Below the pieces are notes generated by a model. It saw nothing but the letters and a program-made list of their open reading frames with translations, made no database searches and had not been told where the DNA came from. A stretch of 18,784 nt of DNA. Source: Comamonadaceae bacterium. Its GTDB lineage: Bacteria; Pseudomonadota; Gammaproteobacteria; Burkholderiales; Burkholderiaceae_C. Both the position numbers and the translations under genes were made by a program. The stretch spans positions 1 through 18,784 of the forward strand of contig CANCCF010000067.1 of the NCBI GenBank assembly GCA_947374485.1, in the 5' to 3' direction. Positions 1-7,264 of this stretch are shown here, piece after piece. Numbering within the stretch: the stretch's first letter is position 1; the number at the start of each line of letters is the position of its first letter.

Positions 1-60
1 GGCCAGACGCCGTTAGCCGTTACCATCTGCGCTCCCTTCGTTCTGGAATGATTCCTCTGC

Positions 61-2193
61 ATGTCTGCTCCCTCCGGTATGAACCTGGCCCAGCAAGAGG
101 CCGTCAACTATTTGCACGGCCCCTGCCTGGTGCTGGCCGGTGCCGGCTCGGGCAAGACGCGCGTCATCACGCACAAGATTGCGCGCCTGATCCAGACCGG
201 CATGCCAGCCAGGCGCATTGCCGCCATCACGTTTACCAACAAGGCCGCGGCCGAGATGCGCGAGCGCGCCAAGAGCCTGATTGGCAAACCCGCCAAGGAC
301 GTGGTGGTCTGCACTTTTCATTCGCTGGGCGTGCGCATGCTGCGCCAGGACGGCGCGGCGCTCGGCCTCAAGCCCGCCTTTTCCATCCTCGACACCGACG
401 ACGTCACCAGCATCCTGAAGGACGCGGGTGGCACGGTGGATGCAGCCACCGCGCGCCAATGGCAGTGGACCATCAGCGGCTGGAAGAGCGCCGGGCTGAA
501 TGCCGAGCAGGCCCTGGCCGTGGCTGCCAATGACAGCGAACGCCAGGTGGCCGTGGTCATGGCACGCTATGAGGAGCGCCTGAGCGCCTACCAGAGCGTG
601 GACTTTGACGACCTGATCAGCCTGCCTTTGAAGCTGCTGCAAAACCACCCCGAGGTGCGCATGAAATGGCAGGAGCAGATGGGCCATGTGCTGGTGGACG
701 AGTACCAGGACACCAACGCCACACAGTACGAGATGCTCAAAATGCTGGTGGGCGAGACGGCCGACCTTGCCCGCTTCACGGCCGTGGGCGATGACGACCA
801 ATCCATCTACGGCTGGCGCGGCGCCACGCTGGACAACCTGCGCCGCCTGCCGGTGGATTTTCCGGCCCTGAAAGTCATCAAGCTGGAGCAGAACTACCGC
901 TCCACCTCGGCGATCCTGCGCGCCGCCAACAACGTGATTGGCCCCAACCCCAAGCTGTACCCGAAGAACCTGTGGAGCGATCTGGGCGAAGGTGAGCCGG
1001 TGCGTGTGGTGGACGCCGACAGTGAGGAACACGAGGCCGAGCGGGCGGTAGCGCGCATCCAGAGCCTGCGCGCCGAGGGCAGCCTGGCGCAGGACGGCAA
1101 GCAGTACCGCGAGTTCAAGGATTTCGCCGTGCTGTACCGCGCCAACCACCAGGCCAAGCCGTTCGAGAAAGCCTTGCGCCGCGCCAACATCCCCTACAAG
1201 GTCTCGGGCGGTCAGAGCTTTTTTGACCGCGCCGAGATCCGCGACCTGTGCGCCTGGTTTCGCCTGTGGGCCAACAACGATGACGACCCGGCCTTTGTGC
1301 GCGCTGTGACCACACCCAAGCGCGGCATTGGCCACCAGACCCTGGGCACGCTGGGCGTATATGCCAGCCAGTACAAGCTCAGCCTGTTCGAGGCCCTGTT
1401 TTCGTCGTCACTTGGGGCGACGCTCAGCGGCAAAGCGCTGGGCAGCCTGCACGAGTTCGGCCGCTATGTGAACGACCTGCAGTTCCGCGCCCGCCACACC
1501 GAAGGCGCGGAAAACGCTATTTCATTCTTGACCGAGTGGCTGAAGGAAATCGGCTACGAAAGGCACCTCTACGACGGCGAAGAAAGCGAGAAATTGGCAG
1601 CAGCCAAATGGGCCAATGTGATCGAGTTTTGCGAGTGGATGGCGCAGCGCTGTGGCGGCCAGGTGGAAGGTGTGGCCGGAGTGGACGAGCGCGAGGTGAA
1701 GAACCTGCTGGAGGTCTCGCAAACCATCGCCCTGCTCTCCACCCTGACCGAGCGCGAAAAGGACCAGAACGTGGTGACGCTCTCCACCCTGCACGCCTCC
1801 AAGGGCCTGGAATGGCCGCATGTGCTGCTGGTGGGCGTGAACGAAGGTGTGCTGCCCTTCAAGCTCAAGGAGTCCACCGGTGCCGATGGCAGTGTGGTGC
1901 GCGATGAAGAGGCCGTGGCCGAGGACCTGGCCACGCGCTTGCAGGAAGAGCGGCGCCTGATGTACGTGGGCATTACCCGCGCACAGCGCAGCCTGGCCGT
2001 GAGCTGGGCCAAGCGGCGAAAGAAGGGGCGGGAACTGGTGGCGGCCTCGCCCAGCCGCTTTATTGCCGAGATGGCACTCAACCAGGCCACCACCAAAGAA
2101 GACCCGCGGGAAAGACTGCGTGCGCTGCGGGCCGAATTTGCCCTGAAGGCGCAGTTGTCAGCAGCGGCCAGCGCAGCACACAAACTGCGTTGA
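61..2193 (+). CDS. rep: Rep/UvrD-family ATP-dependent DNA helicase (SF1A, 3'-5')
   Basis: This 710-aa protein carries the full set of SF1A helicase motifs. They are Walker A GAGSGKT (residues 27-33), motif Ia ITFTNKAAAEM (about 56-66), Walker B DEYQD (213-217), motif III GDDDQSIYGWRGA (243-255), motif IV QNYRS (277-281), motif V TLHASKGLEW (about 575-584) and motif VI MYVGITRAQ (634-642). Such helicases unwind DNA 3'-5' with ATP and act in replication restart and removal of roadblocks. Length matches E. coli Rep (673 aa) and UvrD (720 aa). The lack of a long C-terminal extension and the motif III wording favour Rep over UvrD or PcrA, but this is a family-level judgement. The ATG at 61 is used; an in-frame ATG at 79 is an alternative, and neither has a strong ribosome-binding site. 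The gene is convergent with 2202-2852, with only 8 bases between stop codons. GC-rich codon use is typical of the chromosome backbone. Confidence 0.93.
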   Translation: MSAPSGMNLAQQEAVNYLHGPCLVLAGAGSGKTRVITHKIARLIQTGMPARRIAAITFTNKAAAEMRERAKSLIGKPAKDVVVCTFHSLGVRMLRQDGAALGLKPAFSILDTDDVTSILKDAGGTVDAATARQWQWTISGWKSAGLNAEQALAVAANDSERQVAVVMARYEERLSAYQSVDFDDLISLPLKLLQNHPEVRMKWQEQMGHVLVDEYQDTNATQYEMLKMLVGETADLARFTAVGDDDQSIYGWRGATLDNLRRLPVDFPALKVIKLEQNYRSTSAILRAANNVIGPNPKLYPKNLWSDLGEGEPVRVVDADSEEHEAERAVARIQSLRAEGSLAQDGKQYREFKDFAVLYRANHQAKPFEKALRRANIPYKVSGGQSFFDRAEIRDLCAWFRLWANNDDDPAFVRAVTTPKRGIGHQTLGTLGVYASQYKLSLFEALFSSSLGATLSGKALGSLHEFGRYVNDLQFRARHTEGAENAISFLTEWLKEIGYERHLYDGEESEKLAAAKWANVIEFCEWMAQRCGGQVEGVAGVDEREVKNLLEVSQTIALLSTLTEREKDQNVVTLSTLHASKGLEWPHVLLVGVNEGVLPFKLKESTGADGSVVRDEEAVAEDLATRLQEERRLMYVGITRAQRSLAVSWAKRRKKGRELVAASPSRFIAEMALNQATTKEDPRERLRALRAEFALKAQLSAAASAAHKLR

Positions 2194-2201
2194 CACAGCC
2201 G

Positions 2202-2852
2202 CTAAATGGATAGCCCCAGTGCGCCGCTCAAGGTGGACGGCGGGCCAAACTCGGCATCGTGAATATCTGAAAGCGCCAGCATGGCGGCCACCGCATCCTG
2301 GTTGAAGCCGACGCGGGCATGGCCCATGCCGTCACCACCCGCCATGATCAGCCGGTTGATGTAGGTGCTGCATTCCCTGTAACCCCACAGCGTGCGTATC
2401 GTGTTGGCAATGCGCTGGTGGTGCGCCTCTACCGCCTCCAACGCCATGTTTTTACGCTGCTCCAGCGTCAGCTCGGGCTCCAGCGGCATGGGCGCGGTGG
2501 GCAAAACGAAATCAATCTGGTGGTCATCCATGACCGGCGTGGCCGAGGACGGTACAGCCACGGGCGTCATCACCGGCTTTGGCAGGGGTGCGGCCGCCAT
2601 GTGGGCGGCAACGCGTACAAGGGGTTGCACGGGCTTGGACGGCCCAGTGGACGTAGCAGTCGGTGCGGCACGTGCTAGAGAGGGTTCGGCTTGGGGCATG
2701 CGGGCATTTTCCGAAGCCAGCGTGCGCTCCAGTTCAGCCAGCGACGACGGCCGGGCCGGCAGTCGGCTGTCCGACGGCAAGCGCGAGCTTTGCGCCTCTT
2801 TGGTAGGCGAGTCAGTTGCTTTGTCGCTCTTGCCAAAAAACCTGCTGAACAT
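2202..2852 (-). CDS. Hypothetical protein with Pro/Ala-rich linker
   Basis: This is a 216-aa protein of unrecognised family. The N-terminus MFSRFFGKSDKA is short, basic and amphipathic, without a cleavable signal peptide or clear membrane segment. Residues about 15-125 are low-complexity and rich in Pro, Ala and Ser, which suggests a disordered linker. The C-terminal part (about 125-216) looks folded: it contains a helical stretch TLEQRKNMALEAVEAHHQR, then TLWGYRECSTYINRL and a Gly-rich AGGDGMGHARVGFNQDA. GC-rich codon use matches the backbone, so it is probably a real resident gene. It is convergent with the helicase gene, and no terminator is visible in the 8-base gap. No function is assigned. 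Confidence 0.7.
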   Translation of the reverse strand: MFSRFFGKSDKATDSPTKEAQSSRLPSDSRLPARPSSLAELERTLASENARMPQAEPSLARAAPTATSTGPSKPVQPLVRVAAHMAAAPLPKPVMTPVAVPSSATPVMDDHQIDFVLPTAPMPLEPELTLEQRKNMALEAVEAHHQRIANTIRTLWGYRECSTYINRLIMAGGDGMGHARVGFNQDAVAAMLALSDIHDAEFGPPSTLSGALGLSI

Positions 2853-3235
2853 GGATCACTTTCGTCGGATTTTTGCCATGGTAACGCAGACCCCAGTCGT
2901 TTTACAGCCATTGGCGTAAAAAGCCAAGCGCCCTTTGCTGTGGATGGCCTCTGCTTCGAAAGCCATGGAGCGGCGAAGGAGGGGCGAAGGAGCGGCGAAC
3001 CCTAGGCCGCTACCCCGGCAAGGGCTCGCCAATCAACCCGTTTACAAGCCAAAACCACTTCGGACTTGGGCTTGATTTTTGTCTAGGGCACCAGGTGTTG
3101 CCCCCGCTTCAATACACCATTTATAGGCGGGATCCGGAGCAACTGGATGCCTGAAGCAGCGATCCTCACATCCGCAACTTGCAAAATGGAAACGGGTTTG
3201 TCAGATATGTACCAGGTTTGATACCAGCCATCACC
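2853..3235. other. Intergenic stretch between divergent genes, no gene seen
   Basis: The 383 bases between the hypothetical gene (-) and the glycosyltransferase (+) show no convincing coding sequence; the small frames have no supporting start signal. It should hold the divergent promoters, but no hexamer pair stands out. It contains short purine-rich repeats around 2967-2998 (variants of gcgaagga). It also contains a 20-base sequence (2954-2973) that matches, with one mismatch, the 3' end and downstream flank of the tRNA-Gly gene at 5146-5165. GC content falls from about 3010 towards the glycosyltransferase. Confidence 0.5.
2954..2973. repeat. Imperfect copy of the tRNA-Gly 3' end and flank
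   Basis: The 20 bases here read cttcgaaagccatggagcgg. The bases at 5146-5165, which include the last 8 nt of tRNA-Gly and its downstream flank, read the same except for one G/A change. The two copies are in direct orientation and bracket the low-GC glycosyltransferase gene. They may be a decayed attachment-site pair left by an older insertion at tRNA-Gly; chance or local duplication is not excluded. Confidence 0.35.
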
Positions 3236-5023
3236 ATGTACCGACGTGACGCCTTCGCACGTGTTCGACAACTCGCTCTGCGGCTGCGGACGTGGGCCCG
3301 GATCAAACTGCGCCTCGGGTTGAAATCAATGGATGACTCCGCTTACACGGAGTGGGTCAGACGGTATGACACACTGGATGGCAACAAAAGGGCCGCTTTA
3401 GCCGAATTGTGCAATGGATTTGCCCATCGGCCGAAAATATCCGTTCTGATGCCGATTTGCAGTCCAATTCACAATTGGCTTGTCGAAGCGATCGAGTCGG
3501 TCCGGAATCAGATATATCCAAATTGGGAACTGTGCATCACTGTGGCCACATCCATTGATCCATCCGTTCGGGCCAGTCTCGAAGACTTCTCCAGAAAAGA
3601 CAAACGCATCAAGCTGGCACTTGTTACAGCGCCCGGGCGATTTTCTATCGCTTCAAATAGTGCGCTTGAACTTGCGACAGGTGAATGGATTGCGTGGCTG
3701 GGTCACAACGATATATTGGCAGAAACGGCCTTGTGCCGGGTCATGGAAGCGTTCAACCTTGATTCAAATGCCGTATTTTTCTACTCTGATGAAGACAAAG
3801 TCAATTCCAAAGGGATTCGATGCGAACCCCTTTTCAAACCTGACTGGTCGCCACATTTGGCGTGTTCCCAGGCATATATTGGGCGCCTGTTCGTTTTCAA
3901 GGCAATACAGGCTAAACCCGAGCTTGAGGAAGATTCAGTTGGTTCACATGACTACGCGCTATGGCTCTCCATCACGAGCAAGCTGAAACGGAACCAGATT
4001 CATCATATAAGCTGCGTGCTCTATCACCGAAGGAAGGGCGCATACCCGACTGCAAGCATCACATCCAGTGAAAACAGGGCAAACCTGAAAGCCTTGAACA
4101 GGTTCATCTCCGACAGGTATTGCGATGAAACCTTGTATGCAAAAAATGGCAAGTCGAAGTTCACATATTCCCTGGAGCGCCGTCTTGGCGTGGAAATCCT
4201 CATCTCGATAATTATTCCAACAAAGGACAAAGTTGATCTTCTGTCAGATTGCATTCAAAGCATTCGCAAAAAGTCAACATGGCATAATTTTGAGATTATC
4301 ATTATCAACAACAATTCCATCGAAAAATCGACTTTTGAGTACCTTGACAAGATCAGGGCAATCGATGCGAGGATTACTGTTGTGGATGCACCGATTGAAT
4401 TTAATTGGTCACGAATCAACAATATAGGAATATCCAGGGCCCATGGGGACTTGTATGTATTTTTAAATAATGACACCCTCATTGTTGAGGGGACCTGGCT
4501 TGAAGCACTGTCAACTTATGCATTGCTCCCGGATGTAGGGGTTGTTGGGGGACTTTTGACGTATGAGGATGGAAGCATTCAGCACTCAGGTGTGGTAGTG
4601 GGCATGGGAGGCTGGGCGGATCATATTTTCTGCACCCAAGCTGCCACGCACGCCTCGGGTACAGGTTTTGTATCTCCGGTATTGACTCGCAATGTACTTG
4701 CCGTGACAGGTGCATGCATGGCAATTTCAAGAAGAACAATCAGGTCAATTGGCCTGTTTGATGAGAACTTTGTTATCTGCGGAAGCGACGTGGAGATGTG
4801 CATACGTTCCCACAAATACGGCTACTTTAATGTAATGTGTGCAGAAGCCAGGTTATTTCACTTTGAATCGAAAACCCGATCATCTTTTGTCCCGGCAATT
4901 GATATTGAACAATCAAGGGAAAAGTATGCGCCCTATCGAAAGGAAAAGATCGACCCGTTCTTCAATGAGAATCTTTCACTGAATACAACATATATTCGTT
5001 TGAAGGATTCACCTGTTGCTTGA
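3236..5023 (+). CDS. Two-domain family 2 glycosyltransferase
   Basis: This protein (595 aa from the ATG at 3236) has two GT-A glycosyltransferase modules in tandem. Module 1 (about residues 67-260) has KISVLMPICSP, LGHNDIL and FFYSDEDK, the last being the DxD-like metal/nucleotide site. Module 2 (from about 321) has LISIIIPTKDKVDLL, VFLNNDT (the NND acidic site, about 411-413), TGACMAISRR and FVICGSDVEMCIR. Such proteins transfer sugars from nucleotide-sugar donors, commonly in O-antigen, capsule or other surface polysaccharide synthesis at the cytoplasmic face. No membrane segment or signal peptide is seen. The frame is open to a TTG at 3179; ATG 3236 is preferred, though without a strong ribosome-binding site, and ATG 3329 is also possible. 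In module 1 the common LDHDD motif is LGHND. The gene is AT-rich compared with its neighbours and has no polysaccharide genes beside it, so it looks horizontally acquired. Donor and acceptor are unknown. Confidence 0.87.
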   Translation: MYRRDAFARVRQLALRLRTWARIKLRLGLKSMDDSAYTEWVRRYDTLDGNKRAALAELCNGFAHRPKISVLMPICSPIHNWLVEAIESVRNQIYPNWELCITVATSIDPSVRASLEDFSRKDKRIKLALVTAPGRFSIASNSALELATGEWIAWLGHNDILAETALCRVMEAFNLDSNAVFFYSDEDKVNSKGIRCEPLFKPDWSPHLACSQAYIGRLFVFKAIQAKPELEEDSVGSHDYALWLSITSKLKRNQIHHISCVLYHRRKGAYPTASITSSENRANLKALNRFISDRYCDETLYAKNGKSKFTYSLERRLGVEILISIIIPTKDKVDLLSDCIQSIRKKSTWHNFEIIIINNNSIEKSTFEYLDKIRAIDARITVVDAPIEFNWSRINNIGISRAHGDLYVFLNNDTLIVEGTWLEALSTYALLPDVGVVGGLLTYEDGSIQHSGVVVGMGGWADHIFCTQAATHASGTGFVSPVLTRNVLAVTGACMAISRRTIRSIGLFDENFVICGSDVEMCIRSHKYGYFNVMCAEARLFHFESKTRSSFVPAIDIEQSREKYAPYRKEKIDPFFNENLSLNTTYIRLKDSPVA

Positions 5024-5114
5024 AAAGATGATGCTACTGCCTAGATTGCGCCAGATCGAAGAAGCATAGCCAAGGCGGAAAAAGAGTAAGGCCTGAAAAA
5101 AGTCGCCGGAAAGC

Positions 5115-5141
5115 AAAAAGCCCATCCTTTCGGACGGGCTC
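5115..5141 (-). terminator. Rho-independent terminator downstream of tRNA-Gly
   Basis: Read on the minus strand, the sequence is AGCCCGTCC-GAAA-GGATGGGCT followed by TTTT. This is a 9-bp stem (with a G-T pair), a stable GAAA tetraloop and a U-tract, starting about 17 nt after the tRNA-Gly 3' end. Confidence 0.8.
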
Positions 5142-5157
5142 TTCACTTCGAAAACCA

Positions 5158-5233
5158 TGGAGCGGGAAAAGAGGCTCGAACTCTCGACCTATACCTTGGC
5201 AAGGTATCGCTCTACCAACTGAGCTATTCCCGC
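5158..5233 (-). tRNA. tRNA-Gly (anticodon GCC)
   Basis: This is a 76-nt minus-strand tRNA with encoded CCA. The acceptor stem GCGGGAA pairs perfectly with TTCCCGC, followed by discriminator T and CCA. The D-arm is AGCTCAGTTGGTAGAGC, the anticodon arm TACCT-TGCCAAG-GTA gives anticodon GCC, and the T-loop is TTCGAGC. The gene lies 24 nt downstream of the 3' end of the truncated tRNA-Phe copy at 5258-5302. This suggests that tRNA-Phe and tRNA-Gly formed one transcription unit before the mobile element inserted between them. A terminator follows at 5115-5141. Confidence 0.97.
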
Positions 5234-5257
5234 ATGGTGGCTACTTGCGTAACCGTT

Positions 5258-5302
5258 TGGTGGCCTGGGGCGGAATCGAACCACCGACACAAGGATTTTC
5301 AA
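5258..5302 (-). repeat. attR: 45-bp copy of the tRNA-Phe 3' part
   Basis: These 45 bases are identical to 11307-11351, in the same orientation, and diverge immediately on both sides. They correspond to the tRNA-Phe 3' portion from the anticodon loop (TTGAAAATCC) through the T-arm to CCA. The copy has no 5' half and so is not a functional tRNA. It marks the element boundary distal to the integrase. Confidence 0.93.
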
Positions 5303-5465
5303 CACATTTAGCAGCGGCAAACCCAGCATTGACGCGGGTTGCAGCCCAAAAGTGTGTTCCGTGTGACGGACTGTGCTACAGAACCTAAAAGGTGCTTTTT
5401 GCTCCGTTCCACCCAACAGCATTGCTGTTTTTAGCATGACCGTATTGTAGCGCATAAACGAGCCG
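5303..5465. other. Non-coding att-proximal arm of the element
   Basis: These 163 bases lie between attR and the end of the DUF6641-like gene and have no convincing ORF. In the circular form they would sit beside the 45-bp core as part of attP, so they may hold integrase arm sites. A TACAAT hexamer on the minus strand (5444-5449) could be a -10 element directed towards tRNA-Gly. The best -35 match, TTGGCA (5471-5476), is 21 bases away, which is too far to be convincing. Confidence 0.4.
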
Positions 5466-5912
5466 CTACTTGCCAAAGCCCTTACGCAGTGCACCGCTTG
5501 CAGCGTCCATCGCTGCATCCAGTTCACCGCCCTCAACTGCCTCGCGCACCACTGCCAGCACACTTGCCAACTCGCTTGCGCTGGCAACCTCAATTGCCGT
5601 CAGCCCCTTGCTGTTAAGTGCAAGGCACTTGCTGCCGTATTTCACCTGCAGCGCCAGCTTGCCGCCTTCCGTCTTAAACCACCATTGCCGCGCCTTGCGT
5701 GTCTTTTGCTCTGTGCTTTGCACGCCAGTTTCCGCGTCAACTACCGTAACTGTCTTGCTTGCCGTATAGGTAGTGCCAGCCGCAAACGCGGTAGCCATTG
5801 CTATTTGCTGATCAATCTTTACGCACAGTTTGGAGCGGCGCAATTGCACGGGTGCAACCTGCGTAACCTTCTTTGCGGCTGTGAACTTGAGTGAGGCGAG
5901 ACCTGTTGCCAT
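5466..5912 (-). CDS. Conserved hypothetical protein, DUF6641-like
   Basis: This is a 148-aa soluble protein. The start is ATG 5912, because AAGGA lies 6 nt upstream on the minus strand; the frame extends only five codons further, to a TTG. Visible features are an N-terminus ATGLASLKFTAAKK, a basic QLRRSKLCVKIDQQI segment, RQWWFKTEGGKLALQVKYGSK in the middle and a conserved-looking C-terminus GELDAAMDAASGALRKGF. From memory this pattern resembles the DUF6641 family found on integrated elements and plasmids of Proteobacteria; I cannot check that here. Function is unknown, though the basic residues and paired tryptophans would fit nucleic-acid binding. It is the gene closest to attR and reads towards tRNA-Gly. 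No terminator separates it from attR. Confidence 0.72.
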   Translation of the reverse strand: MATGLASLKFTAAKKVTQVAPVQLRRSKLCVKIDQQIAMATAFAAGTTYTASKTVTVVDAETGVQSTEQKTRKARQWWFKTEGGKLALQVKYGSKCLALNSKGLTAIEVASASELASVLAVVREAVEGGELDAAMDAASGALRKGFGK

Positions 5913-5999
5913 GTGCTTTCCTTCCAATATTTGTTAAAGCACAGTCAAGTCTGGCATCGCCGTTCAAATAGTCGATCAATACACACACGAAAAGGTCTG

Positions 6000-6284
6000 C
6001 TATTTGCGTATTGGTTTTCGCCCAGTCAATTTCGCTTGCTCTTTATTTGCAGCGCTTTGCATCTGTCCGTATTTCATAAACGCCATCTCCTTATCAAAAT
6101 TTGTTACCTGCACCTGGTTATCAGCCGTTTGTGCGATTTCCGCTGCCAATGCACCCTGCAGCTTTTGCTGGCGCTGTTGATCGCTTTGAACGGGGTAAGT
6201 TTGTGCCACTTGCGCTGCCAATTGCCGTTGCTTCATATTGGCAGCAGCCACTGCATTTTGTGGGGCGATTTCACTGTATTTCAT
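6000..6284 (-). CDS. Small Gln/Ala-rich hypothetical protein
   Basis: This is a 94-aa protein with no recognised domain. ATG 6284 has AGGA seven to eight nt upstream on the minus strand, which supports the start. The composition is unusual, rich in Gln and Ala (VAAANMKQRQLAAQVAQTY, SDQQRQQKLQGALAAEIAQ), and predicts long helices that could form a coiled coil. The end is basic (EQAKLTGRKPIRK). There is no signal peptide or membrane segment. It precedes the 148-aa gene on the same strand by 87 nt and is divergent from the HUH-like gene, so the two minus-strand genes may form one unit from a promoter in 6285-6435. It could be a structural or scaffold-like accessory or a DNA-binding partner, but nothing in the sequence decides this. 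Confidence 0.65.
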   Translation of the reverse strand: MKYSEIAPQNAVAAANMKQRQLAAQVAQTYPVQSDQQRQQKLQGALAAEIAQTADNQVQVTNFDKEMAFMKYGQMQSAANKEQAKLTGRKPIRK

Positions 6285-6435
6285 ACTAAATCCTATCTTC
6301 TTCCATATTTATTCATAAGATTTGGCACGAAATATTATGGTTTTATTTGGTGCACATAAATACTGTATGAATATATACACCATACGACAAAAAACAGCAT
6401 ACAACCCAAACACCAGAACTACGGAGAAGCAAGCG

Positions 6436-6888
6436 ATGCGAAACTGGCTTATTGGCAAAAAGCAGGAGTTTCAGTTTGCTGTAACTCTTACTATCAAACA
6501 GACTATTACTGTGAAGAATGACAAAGGAACATACAAGCACAGGCTAAAGCGCAATGACGTAGATGGGATTGCAGAGAGGTTTACGCAAAAACTGAATGAG
6601 CAAGTGTTTGGGCATAGTGCAAAGCGTCACAAGCGCAAGCTGCTCTACATACCCATAGTTGAGGGCGTACACAATGGCAAAAACTTACACCTTCACTTTG
6701 CTATAGGGCACTACCCTAAAGATCGTCTGCCAAATCATTTTCCTCAATTAGTGCAAAACGCCATCACGCTGGTTACTGAACTGGATGAACAGCATAAGGT
6801 TGATGTGATGGACAGTGGTTGGTTTGAATACATAACGAAAGAGCTAAGCGCCAGAAACACGGACAACGTGTTATGGCATTTGGCTTAA
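6436..6888 (+). CDS. Putative HUH-type endonuclease (Rep-like)
   Basis: This is a 150-aa protein from ATG 6436, which has GGAG nine nt upstream; the frame is open to a TTG at 6322. It shows the three-motif order of HUH (histidine-hydrophobic-histidine) nucleases used for rolling-circle replication or mobilisation. A strand like motif 1 is FAVTLTI (14-20), the metal-site HLHF has His85 and His87 (motif 2), and WFEYITKEL (129-137) resembles motif 3 with Tyr132 as candidate nucleophile and Lys135. A basic segment (SAKRHKRK, 61-68) could bind DNA. The protein is short for a plasmid Rep, has no helicase domain, and ends soon after motif 3, so it may be a minimal Rep, a mobilisation nuclease or a partial protein. 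It is inferred to nick element DNA to start single-strand replication or transfer. Assignment is by motif only. Confidence 0.6.
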   Translation: MRNWLIGKKQEFQFAVTLTIKQTITVKNDKGTYKHRLKRNDVDGIAERFTQKLNEQVFGHSAKRHKRKLLYIPIVEGVHNGKNLHLHFAIGHYPKDRLPNHFPQLVQNAITLVTELDEQHKVDVMDSGWFEYITKELSARNTDNVLWHLA

Positions 6889-7264
6889 CAGCATTACTGG
6901 CTTAGTGCCTCTTGCTGTCGTTGCATTAAAGCTGAGTGAAGCTTTAATTGGCTGCGCTTTCTTAAAAATTCGCTACTTCATCAACATAAAAGTCGTCAGC
7001 TACAAAGCAACACGAACACAGCGAGAACGCACGATAGCAAGCGTAGACAGCGTAAGGCATAGCAGAGTAGCTGACTGCTGTAGACGCTGCTGCAACGCTG
7101 GCAGGACATGCAGGAGCAGCGCATAAGAAAATAACAATATTCTTAAGTGGCTTGATTTTATTGGCTATTTTCAGCGCACCAAATAATTTGCCTATTGATC
7201 GACTTCCTGCACTAAATAAAGCAGACTAATGCGTATTAAAAAATTTGGTGAACTGGAGAAATTT
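6889..7264 (+). other. Gene-poor, structured stretch with possible coding remnant
   Basis: I see no intact gene in these 376 bases. All three forward frames contain short protein-like pieces broken by stops. The most suggestive ends at TAA 7227-7229. It reads a hydrophobic run KKITIFLSGLILLAIFSAP and then NNLPIDRLPALNKAD, but it has no ATG, GTG or TTG start in the open part upstream of the hydrophobic run. Its TAA overlaps an ATG at 7229 (TAATG), which is in frame with the downstream recombinase. Around 7061-7121 are several short inverted repeats (AGCAG/CTGCT, CGCTGCT/AGCAGCG). The stretch could be a decayed small membrane-protein gene or a structured region such as a replication origin next to the HUH-like gene. 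Confidence 0.35.

Noticed and set aside
13..1335. Long open frame (440 codons) on the minus strand opposite the helicase
   Set aside because: It is antisense to a helicase with all motifs intact; long reverse frames are common in high-GC genes and the product is compositionally odd.
6370..6395. Possible LexA (SOS) box, sequence tactgtatgaatatatacacc
   Set aside because: The first half CTGT is present, but the position eight bases later reads ATAC rather than ACAG, so it does not fit the CTGT-N8-ACAG consensus.
6905..7126. 73-codon plus-strand frame from GTG
   Set aside because: It has no ribosome-binding site, and a Cys/Arg-rich second half typical of a shadow frame; treated as part of the unresolved region 6889-7264.
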